Origin: Todiramphus chloris collaris
Lineage: Eukaryota > Chordata > Aves > Coraciiformes > Alcedinidae
Assembly (NCBI GenBank): GCA_025345505.1
Contig: JANVCC010010406.1
Location: forward strand, 9,508,425 to 9,572,424
Length of the DNA stretch: 64,000 nt
Reading direction: 5' to 3'
Position numbers and translations under genes: made by a program. Below the pieces are notes generated by a model. The model was not told the DNA's origin, searched no databases, and saw only the letters and a list, made by a program, of their open reading frames with translations. Shown one piece after another: positions 50,000-61,900 of the stretch (within the stretch, counting starts at the first letter, position 1; each line of letters starts with the position of its first letter).

Positions 50000-52900
50000 C
50001 TTTTTTTTTTCTGTGCTCTTTTTTTTTTTTTTCTTTTTCTATTTTTTTATATATTCCTTGACAATCTTTATCTGTTCTGTTCTTAATTCCTTGTATCTAG
50101 GTCCAACTGTTTTGTGATGGAGTTGTCAAAAAACTGGAAGACTTGTTATGAAGCAGAGATTAAGTTACTACATTTACCATTGTCACTTTGGAACTGTGAC
50201 TGAGAGAATGGGTTACGATAGTTGTATGTTATGACCTGGCTTCTCTCCTAGCTTTGTCTAAAGTAGACTTACATGTTCTCTAATTGAATTTAGTCCTGCA
50301 AGACAGGAAATATTTATCTACCTTAAAGGTAAGGTTGTGAAGCCTTTAGTCAATAGTAAGTGCAGTGTCTCTTGGCTAATGTGGAGAATTAAATAGAAAA
50401 CCTTTAGAACTAAGAATGTAAGTAATAGGCAAGACTGTCTCTATTAGGAAGCTGTAGTAATTTATATCTTTTTGGAGTAGGCACAGAAGGGGATTTCTAA
50501 TATATTCATCAATACAAAACACAAAGTTAATGTGAGTAAGAGTTTGGTTTATATCCTTGCAGTGTGCAGAAGGGGCTTTGTGAAGGAAGGCTTTCTCCTT
50601 ACCCATGCACGTTGATCAGGCATTCCAAATTTGGAATACTTGCAGAGTATTATTTTCTAATAATTTTATAAATATATATAGTAAAAGATATATATTGTAA
50701 ATATACATATACATATATATATAAAAAAGCATTTCACAGAAGACTTCATGGAGATTTTTTAGCTTGTCAGCTTTCATTCTTAATGTTGTAAATGTATGAT
50801 GGAGATATCAGAGGGCTGGAACACCTGCATTGTGTGGACAGGATAAGTGAATTGGGCTTGTTCAGCCTTGACAAGAGAAGGCTACAGGGAGACCTTATAG
50901 CAGCCTTCAAGTATTTAAAGAATGCTTACAGGAAAGGTGGTGAGGGACTCTTTATGAGGGATTGTAGCTATTAGGAAGAAACTTTTTATTGTGATAGTAG
51001 TGAGACACCGGAACAGGTTGCCCAGAGAAGTTTGGGTTCTTGCTCCCTGGAAGTGTTCCAGGCCAGGTTTGATAAGGCTTTGAGCAACCTGGTCTAGTGA
51101 AAGGTATCCCTTGCCATGTCAGGGGAGATGGAACAAGATGATCTTTTCCAACCCAAACCATTCTGTGATATGTTAGAAAAGTTACATGTGTTACCATAAA
51201 ATTTACTTTTCTAAAAATTTATTATTTCTTATCCATGAGAAGATTAATCTGAAAATAGCAGAATCTTTTTGTTTGTTTGTTTTTTTTCCCCCCAGCAAGT
51301 TATTAAAATAACCTGTTCTCCAAGTATATCTTTCCCAAAACACATACTTAATAAATGTAATTGGTCTTTGTAGAAATACCAGTGTTCTTAGATTGCGTGA
51401 TCTGCCTGATGTAAAGAAATCTTTTACTATTTTGGACTTCATTGTACAGGAGCCCGTAAATTATTGAAGCTAATCTAACAATAATCAACATAAAGCTTAA
51501 GTATGGATTGCTGCATTGAAGATGGCTTATAAAATAGTATATGGGTAAGGAGTAAGTTATAGAGCTGGTTAATATTCTGAGAGTTTGAGGAATTTAATAG
51601 TCACTTCACTGGACACCAGTTCTGGAATTTTATCAAGAATATGGTGGGTTTTGGATTGTTAAACAGATGATAATATTTTTCACTTGATTCTTTTCAGTAA
51701 AATTAGTATTGTTAGTCAGCTTCTGAAATGTTTTTATTTAGTTTCTGCAGCTATTCCATTGTGTGCTTTTTGTCAGTTATTGTAAGCCAAGTGTCATGCT
51801 TCAGGGCTTCAGATAATATCATCTTATTGAGAATTTTGCAGAAGGATTTTCTTGTTTTCTCAGTGGCTCAGCTAAAACCAGTGAGTGGAAAATTTTTTCA
51901 GATTGGTTTTTCAAGATACTAAATAAATCCTGTATAAATGTAACAGAAAGCTGTTTTGGTGGGTTTTTTTCTTCTTTTCTTTAGTACTTTTTGAACATGA
52001 AGAAAGGGTCATATTGATTGAAAGATCACTAAAGAAGGCTAAGCCTTAGCAAGAGTCTTCCAGAAAATAGACTGAGATAAAATTGCATGTAATACTGTAG
52101 CATTTGACACATTTAACTAAACAGAGTTCATAGCACACTTTAAGAATAGCTTTTTCTTGTTGCTCATTTGACCATTCCTTGCTCCTTCAGGAAACAGACA
52201 AGGTTATAGATGATGGTGGTCATGACTGGAAAAGAATCAGGTGACCCATGAGTCTCCACCTTGATGAACAGAATGTAACTGTAGGATAACTGACTCTGCA
52301 ATATACCTTTTTATTTAAACAAAAAATTTGCTTAGGAGAGGTGGAGAAAAACAGCACTCTATTGAACTTCTATGTTGATGAATTACACTAGAGTCTTCTT
52401 TCAAACACCAGTGTTCTTCACAGGATTTTGTTCCAGTGACACACAGATCCAGTATTACTCGAGAAAGGAGCTGGAATTTAGAGGATTATTGCTGAACTCT
52501 GAGAGTCTTACTGTTTAAAGTTCTTGATGTTCTGACAAAGTATAAAAGAGCTATAAGACAAAGATAAGAAATTAGTGTTATCAGAGGTGTGGTTTCTGCT
52601 CTAATCGTAAAGAAGGGGCTTGATTTGATATAAAAATAATGAAAGCTATGGAAAAAAAAATTACAACTTACACTCACCCCCCCTTACAATAATAGAATAA
52701 AACAGGAGGGCATGTGGAAGAAGGAGGGGGGAACCCCATGGCATTATGCCTGAAATCTTAGTCTGTTACCAAGTTTCACAAATATTATACTTGCAGCGAG
52801 TTTAAACCAAAGGGCATGTATAGAGTTAATGCAACCATTCACAGCTCCTAGTAGAAAAGTTCAGAAGTTACGTAAACTCTCTCATTCATTCTTGCACATA

Positions 52901-55900
52901 GCACCAATCTTAGTTTTCTAAATATTATCTTCCTAACCCTTGGTGAAGGCTTAAAACATGAGGAAGAAAATTAGGAGGCAGGTATATTTGCAAGTAACAA
53001 CTAATTTCAGCTTTCTGTGGAAGATCTTTTTTCTGTTCTAAGCCTTCTCAACTCATAGTATGCCTTTACTGGGATAGCTGGGATGTGTGCTCCAGCTACA
53101 GTGGAGCTGTGGTGATAAGGTGCAAATGTAGGCAGATGGTTAGATACTCACTCTAGCCTATGGAAAAATGATTGAGTTTAGGTCAGACTTTGTTAATGTG
53201 AAATTAAGATGCTAGTATGAACCTGTTTTTTCCTTACATGGTATGCCTTCCAGCAGAAATCAAATTTACTATCCCTCTTCTCTGCAGAGGGTTCTGGTCA
53301 GGTTGGATTGATGGGGTGAAGTTTAACAAGGCCAAGTGCTGGGTCCTACACTTGAGTCACAGAAACCCCAGGCAAGGCTACAGGCTTGAGGAGGAGTGAC
53401 TGGAAAGCTTCCTGGCAGAAAAGGACCTGGCAGTGCTGATGGATGGCTGGCTGAACATGAGACAGCAGTGTGCCCAGGAAGGCCAAGAGCATCCTGGCCT
53501 GTCTGTAAAGCAGCACTGTGTCCAGCAGGAGTAGGGAAGTGATCATGCCTCTGTACTCAGCACTGGCGAGGCCACAGCTCAAGTACTGTGTTCAGTTTTG
53601 GGTGTCACAGTATAGAAGAGACATTGAGGTGCTGGAGAGAGTTCAGAGAAGGGCAATGATGCTGGTAAAAGTTCTAGAGAAAATGTTTTATGAGGAGGGA
53701 CTTGGCATTGTTTATTCTGCAGATGTCTGAGAGGAGGCCTTGTTGCTCTCTACAACCACCTGAAAGGAGGTTTGTAGTGAGGTGGGTGTTGGTCTCTTCT
53801 CCCAGGTGACTAGTGATATGACAAGAGGAAATGGGTTTAAGTTGCACCAGGGGAGGTTTAGGTGGGACATTAGGGAAAATATTTTTACTGGTAGAGTGGT
53901 GAGGCGTTGGAAGAGCTGCCCAGGGAGGTGGTGGAATCACCATCCCTGGAAGTGCTTAAAAAATGTCTAGATGTGGCACTTTAGGATGTGGTTTAGTGTT
54001 CCTGATAATATTTAGTAGATGGTTGGACCTGATGATCTTGCAGGTCTTTTCCAACCTCAATGATTCTGTGTTTCTGTAATGCATTCCCTTTTGCAGTTCT
54101 TCTAAGCCACAGTATAAAATATCATGATAAATACTGGGCTTCTCTTCTGGGCTGAAGTCAGATGAGTGGTTAATAACTTGTTACGTCTTGCAGTCAGTTG
54201 TCTGTGAATAATAGTGGTTTTTTAGAGTTTTCTGTTTTTTAGAGTTTTCTGGTATTTGGTATGTAAGATCTCTTGGTTTTAAACAAGAGAATTGGTTCTG
54301 TAATGTGGGATTCTATTTATACTAGTACATATTGTAATTCTTAAGCCTTGTTAAGTGTTAATTCTCAAGCTTATGTTAAGTGTTGCTGTTAAACACCTAT
54401 GTAAATATACTGACTTCAGTTTATAAACTGAAATTGGGATTTACAAATAAGTGTTTATTCTTTAAAGCCAATGCCTGGTATATCATGTAAATGATTTTTT
54501 GGTGTAATTGTGTACTGCCTTTCCATTACATTATCCTATATGGAAGTTTTCATAGCGTTTTTTTACTTTCCCCTCAGGTTTGCATCTGCAGGAGATGATG
54601 GAATTATATTTCTGTGGAATGCTCAGGTTAGTTCTTTTTTGGGGGGTGACTAGTATGCTCTGGAGAAGGTAGACGTTGGGGAGAGGAGTTACTAACGTCT
54701 AGTGTCAAAAAAGAAGTAAATAAGACTTTCTACTCAGCTCCTATTTGAAAATGTTAATAGTGGAGGAAGTCTGTCAAATTTTAGTTTACAAATGAGAGCG
54801 GAGAAAGTAAACCCAAAAGAGCAACAAGTTTTAAATGTTAAAATGTTTTGGGAAGACGTTGTGATTTTAGAGAGTTTTGAGATGGAGCTGTTGTATGAAA
54901 AGTGGAAGTGTGTATGAACTTGCAGCTTAAATTTTTCTTTTAAGATATGGTCAGTGTTTGCTGTAAACACTGAAATGTTGACTAGTAACTCAACAAATAC
55001 GTAGCAAGGTTCCAGTCCCACCAAGATTCATATATATATATATACACACACACTTAAGTTTTAACTACATTTCAGTGCCTCTACTAGCAATATCTGTAGT
55101 ATAACTGACTAGACTAAATGGAGAGGTAACACAAAGCTGCATGGAAAGACACCAAAGTCAGCAGAAGTTAAACATTTCGTGCAGTGCACAATAAGGCCTT
55201 GATTGCCTGCTGCGATGAAAATCTTCTAACTTTTGAAAGCTAAGATACTAGTTTTGCCATGGAAATAGTGCTCTGCAAGTGTGAATAGTGCTCCTTAAGT
55301 GCACTGTTTGGTTCTTCATCTCTTTGTGTCCTTATCATTGATAAAATTAGAAAGGATGAGCATCAGACCTGTGCTAAGTAGGGCTAGTACAAGTTCTTGT
55401 TCAATAGGAATCCCAAAAGGGAGACATGTTGTACTGTCTAAATGGTGAGTATCCCATTCAAATTAAAGAAGAAAGAAAGCTGACTCTACACTGGCTTAGA
55501 AACCTTCTGAAAAAAGTTTGTGACATTTGCGATGGTATAATTTTAAAATATGAATGGGGGAACTTGAAAATTTTGCTCAATTTTGAGCAGTTTCAGGTAG
55601 TGCTTTGCTGTTGTTGAAGGCCTTTTATAATTCTGTAATTTGGAAAAGAAAATTGTTTTTGAATATTCAAAACTGTGTATGTGAGCATAGATAACTCAAG
55701 TGTTCTGAGCAGTTTGTGAATGTAAAACTAATTTAGATAGCCAGTTTAGGAACTAAGTTCCATTGTCTGCTTGTAGGATTTTTGTTATGTTTTGCTAAAG
55801 CAGACATTTTGTAGTTCTAATTAAAAACTTAACCCACAGGTCTAAAGAAGTTTGCAGTTATTAAACATGCAATTAAAATACAGGGTAGTTATATGCCAGT

Positions 55901-58900
55901 ATGCTCCTGCATGTTGCTTGTAGGGTTTTGCTGTGTAACTGAGCAGAGCAGAAGTGGCTGTAGTTATTTAAACTGCCAGCTTGAATCTACAGATAATGTA
56001 CATACTAAATTAAGCTGTAAGGAAATTGGCAGCATTGTGTGTACCATAAATAAAGGTCAAGATTTTTTAATCATTAAAATAAAAAAAAAATTACTTTTTC
56101 AAGAGAAGGTTTATCAACAAATCTGAATTACTGTAGTATCTGTTTAAAAAGGGGTGAATGGCCAATTTTTGCACTAAAATGAAATTAACTTAATACAGAG
56201 ATTAATTTTTAAGGGCTTTTGGAGGGTTTTTTTTAACTCTTGGAGTAGTTTTTATTATATATTACTCCTTTACACTTAATATGTTATGTAATTCTGGGTA
56301 AGATCTTGAACAGTATTGAAGATAGTAAGAAACAAATCCATTAATTACTTTAGAAAAGGATATTTTAGAAGCTTAGAAATTCTTGCTTTCAAAAGTCATT
56401 TGGTACCTATGTTATATGTTACAGTAGACATTTTCCAAATTTTCTACTTACTTTTCCACATTTTTACTTTTCAGACTGGAGAAAAACTTTTTGAGCTTCA
56501 TGGACACACACACAAAATTACAGCTATAGCACCATTTTCTTCATCAGATGCTTCTGAAGAAAATAAACATTTGATTTTAACAGCATCAGCTGATAGAACA
56601 GTTATTGTATCCTTTAATCTGGAGAGCATTCAAAATGCTGTGGGCTTTTGGTTTGGTTTTTACATTTAAAGGTGGTATTGAGACAGGCTGCAGATTGTTT
56701 AAATTTATTGGCTGATAATATCCAGTAGGTACAATTGGATTACACTAGGATTTCACTAGTTATTGCTCAGAAGTAAATGCAATCCTTGCTACAAAAATAA
56801 ATCCGTAACAGACCTTCATTAGTATGTAATTTTTGACAAATACTGAGAAGACAATCAGGATTTGTGAGGCTGAGACTCTAGATACCTATTTCCTAATCTG
56901 TCTTCTAGTTACAAACACATCAGTTAGAATAAAAAAACTTTGTTTCCTTAACGTGTAAAGTCAGGTTTGGGACTGCACTAGTGGCAGACAAGTTCAGAAA
57001 GTGTCATGTTTCCATTCTACTGTAAAGGTAAGCTGAGGGAACCTCGGGCATGTTCTTTTATTGTGTACAAGAATCTGTTATGTACAGCTCATGAGTCACG
57101 TGGGCAGGCGTGTTAAAATGAACAGCAGTGTTTCGTTTTAAGAGCAGGTGCCTAATGAGGGGCTGAAAAGAGGGCACAGTTCTTAAATTGTATTTGGAAC
57201 TCTTAATACTTCAATTTTCTTTTTGAAAGGATATAGAACAAAGGTCATTCTATGGCTTGATTTTGTTACTGTCTTGGAAGAGGCAACCTACAGTCAAACT
57301 AGTTCTTGAATATTAATAGTAGGGAAAAAAAAGTTTTGCACTGTTGATGGAAAAATGTAATATGTAGTATGTAATTAAATCTCTGTGTCTCAGGAAAATG
57401 GCACCTTACTACTCTATTTTATAGTACTAACACCTTTACCTAGCTAAAGATCACAATCACTTACTTCATGGGGGAATTCCCTGTAGAACTTTTGCAGGGA
57501 ACATATATCTGATTTTTGTTCCGCAGTGTTTGACAGTTCTTCAAAGACTGGATGTATGGTTGTCTGGAGGGAGTGATCTGTGTGTTTGGAACCGAAAATT
57601 AGATCTCTTGTGTAAGACCAGTCATCTTACTGATGCAGGTAAAAATGTAAATGACTCATTACAGCTGTTAAAGTGCAAGTAAAATGGACTTGTATAATGA
57701 TGCAAAACCAACTTGGCAAATTCTCTTTAATTCTAATGATAACATTATGTACTGGAGCCACTCACTATTTTTTTAGATGTCAAACTTAATAATTTCAGAA
57801 TAAAGACTGCTTTTAATCTCCTTTGTGTGTGAATTTTAGAGTATGTTAAATTTCAGTAACTACATTAGCTTGGACTTACAGGACTGGACCTTGGATGCTG
57901 ATTTATACATGTTTGCTGTAATATGGAGCAGATCCTTTGGCTAGCTTTCTGTGTGAATGAGTTGGAGTTTTATTATTCCTAAGTAAACCTTTGTAGTAGC
58001 AGAGCAGCAAAGATTTCTTTTTATTATTAAGAATCAATACTTTTTATGTAGAAAATGCAGGTTTTGCTAGAAATGCAGTGAATGTAATCAAATCTCAATG
58101 TCAATCATGCTTTTCTATTAATAAGCTTATATATTATCTGTCCATGAAAAGAAAATTATTGCGTATTGTTGCCATAATTTACAAAGATACCTGTGGAGCT
58201 GTGAATAAAATTCTATGTTGGAAGCAATATTTTCCTTATTCTTATCATAGAATGGAGTAGTGGTAGGCAAAATGTTCCAAATCTTTGAGGATTTGGTTCA
58301 TTATGAAATACCATATCAAATACCAGTTTTAAGTGGTGCTGTGGTGCTTACTGTGAGGTGCAGTTGAAGTTTTCGTACAAGGTATCAATGGGATGTGCAG
58401 CATGGTGCCTCTCTTCTCTCCTCAATGCTTACTTCCTTTGTGAGGAAAGAGGGAGATTGCCTATTCCTTGGGGAATCTTCCTTTAATGGAGTGGCAGCAC
58501 AGACCAGGGGGAGTTCTGTGCATGATGAAGGCAGAGTAACAGCAAGCTGGACATTTTCTCTTGAGCCCTATTCTGGCTATTTTAGTATCATGCACCCTGT
58601 GGTAGTATCAGTATCTAATAACTGCGGTACTGTATACATTTAGAGTCTCAATAATTATCACAGTGTCTTTAGTGCTGTCCAGCGTTAGGACATAAACATC
58701 CTAACTGTGTTTAAAACAAAAAGATCGTTGATTCTCAGCTTCACATCAAGTTTGACTTTCAGAAGTCTGTCGGATTCTGGAACAAACCTCCTGGCTCTAA
58801 CTCCACCTGAGATAATGTATTGACTTCTAATGCCCCTTAACTTTTACTTCAGGCAATATGCTTTTATTTTTGTAATAACTTATAAGTGGAAGGAAGATTA

Positions 58901-61900
58901 TGAAGAACTTAATTAAAAAGTAGTAACAGTTTGCTGTGTTTTCTTGTGTCCAATGAATATCCTTTTCTCCCTTATCTTTTGTATTTTTTCAAAGGTATCA
59001 GTGCTTTGGTTGAATTGCCTAAAAATTGTGTTGCAGCAGCTGTTGGCAAAGAGCTAAGTGAGTATGTTGCCTATCTGTTAAATGTTCATGTTTCTCTAAC
59101 AGCTGCTTATCAGACATATGCATGAAGAGCACGATGCTGGAATTGTACAGGAAAAGTAAATGGTATTAGGGTGTGATTAGCAGCCTTTTCCCCTTATTTG
59201 TCAAAGAGGCAGACAATACTGATCTCATTCAGGAATTTTGTTGGGATTTGCATGACAAAACTTTTCTGTATTCTTTGTTGTTGTTATTGTTATTGCCACT
59301 TGTCCAGATCTGGTTGTGATGATCTACATTTGTCCTGACGGAGACAGTCTAGAACTCATTATCTGAGCTCTCAGATACTAGGCTTCTCTAGACCCTCCTT
59401 ATCCCAAGATTAGGATTATGAGATATTGCCTATGATTATGCTGTCCAAAGCTATAATGAGACAATGTGATGGTTTCTATTGCATGCTCAGAGACGGTTTT
59501 CTCCGTATTCAAACTGTAATCATTGGATGGCTATTGTCTTTTAAACAAGTGTTTTATAAAAATACTGACATTTCAAAATTTTGAAAAAAAATCCAGGAGA
59601 AAAAGTATCCGCAAGAAAACAGGCTTTGCTCAATGTAGTTAAACACTTAGCTGAAGAGTAGCAAGCTGATACTCTGATCAAAGAATCAGGAGTAAATTAA
59701 AAGTACTTGTTTTGTGTTTAGACATTGGTATACAATATAAACTTCCACCTGAATTTCCCACAGTTTTTATAGTGCCCTTGAGATATCATAAAAGAAGTTC
59801 CAAGATTGGTTAAAATAAAATCTTAAGTCCTGATTATCTTGATTGATTTACTGGAGAATATTGCATCCTTTTGAATAAGTTTTCAGTCAGATGAGCCTTT
59901 AAAGATGTTTTGCTTTTAGTTTACTTATCCATAAAGACGTCTAATACTTTTCACTTCTGCTTTTTTGCAACTTCTGATGTTGACCAATTTTCTAAATTTC
60001 AGAGTTGCTAGGCTGAAATGTTTTATCCCACATCTGCTGTAGTAAGAAGTCTTAATAATAACACTGAAATGATTTATTCCCTTTTTTTGGTGCTGCAGGT
60101 AGTGGCTTTGCACCTCTTGCATTGTGCTACTTATGAGTTAGTTTGTGTCTTTCTGAAAATAATGTGTTTTGTTTAAGCATAGCTACATTTTATTCTGAAT
60201 GATGCTTATTTAGACAATTGCTCTCTCTCTTTGAAGTCATTTTTAGGTTGATTGCTTCTGATGATGGTTCTGAAGGCTGGAATGTCCTTGAAGAAAAACG
60301 CCTTGCTGACCATCAGGATAACATTTTGTCCTTAGTCAGTGTCAATGGTAAGAGTCATTTCATAATGTTACTAGTTATGTTACTTACCAGTGGGATAGTT
60401 CAGCTGTGGAATTTTTTTTTTTATTGAGGCCAAACTTTTTAACTGGAGAGAAACTTCGTAACTTTTAGATGTACTTTCCTGTGTAGCTGCAAAGGTAGAG
60501 AAATGTGAAAATGTAATGGATTTGTTTATGGATTAACAGTGAAATGAAACCAGGCAGGTTATGATGTAGAAAAGACACAAAAGAGGCAATGTAAATGATG
60601 GGAATGGAGCTGTGTGTTTTCTTTCTGGTAGGAAAGTTTAAAATACTATTTTTCTCTTGTTCCTTCTGATTCTTAAAATGGAGTATACAATGCCATGTCC
60701 TTTGCAGTTGTAGTCCCAAGGTAATTGAAAGTTCTGGGTATGTGAATGTGGGCCTGCATATAGATCTGTTATTTAGAGGCTCTGGAAGATGCTGCAGTCA
60801 CTGCTGCTCATTAGGACAATACTGAGCTATTACCTGAAATTCTAATTTCCTGCACGTATTAATGCCTTATACTTTGTTCTTCCCCATCTTTTTTTACGAA
60901 ACGGCCCCAGAGCCCAGGACATGTTATTCCTGGTGTGATGGGGAGTATACATTTGTCCTTGGGCTTATTTGTGTCAGCCTGGTTGGCACAAAGGGGCTCT
61001 GGAACAGACGTAACAAGAAAATGGAAAGAATATGACTTAGCTTCTGTGGTAGTTGTTTCTAGGGTTTCATGCTGCCATTATTTCCTCAGTTTTGATTATG
61101 AAGGGGAGGCAATATTAGGCTTAAAAAGACAGCATGTTATCTGTGTTAAGTATTGTTGAAGCAGTTCCTTTCCATGCGTGTTTAACAAATTCATGAGAAG
61201 CTACTTAATTTTTGCCATTAACTCACCCATTTGATTTATGATTAATATTTCTGTTTGTGATAGAGACATACTTTGCTGTGTCTAAGGGGTGATGATACAC
61301 CTACCTATCCAAGGAATAGAAGGGTTTTGTATGTAGGCAAAAAATAAACTCCAAATACTTGTACATATTTCTGATGGTATACCTTGCCTTTGCCATACTG
61401 TACTGTGCCCTGTGGCTGATGAATGTTCTCCTTCCTAGTTTTAATTTTGCAAGAGAGAGCTCATATCCTTTTGCTCACCTGAGCTATGCTATGTAATCAA
61501 ATGCATGTTTACTCAAATAGTGATGATCTTGTCCAGTCAGTTACATACTGCACATTTTACATAGCTTCACTTGGAAATGGACTCCCATCTTTCTAGGGTT
61601 GTAACTTTGTGTGAAATGGGCTGTATTATAGTTTTCTAATATTGTGTGATTTCAGTGCGTGGTTTTTCTTCCCCTCTAGACTTGACTTTTGTGACAGGCT
61701 CTCATGTGGGTGAGTTAATAGTTTGGGATGCACTTGACTGGACAAAGCAGGCATCTGAGTGCAACTTCTGGGACTCCTCTGCCCATCCAGATGTACAGCC
61801 AGAAATAAAGTTGTCCCAAAGCCCAAATGAAACTTCCGTTCAACACTTAACATCAGATGAAGAGGTAAAAAGCTTTAAACAGACAAAATGACTTCAAGTG

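Larger units (their letters stand above)
49249..54577 (+). other. WDR41: WDR41 intron 2
   Basis: A 5,329-bp intron, the largest complete one in the window, with a pyrimidine-rich acceptor ending CCCTCAG. It holds an unusual T-tract duplication (49964-50040), an AT microsatellite (50660-50725), two CR1 elements (50810-51170 and 53285-54079) and a 17-bp tandem duplication (54218-54251). No other gene is supported. Confidence 0.9.
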
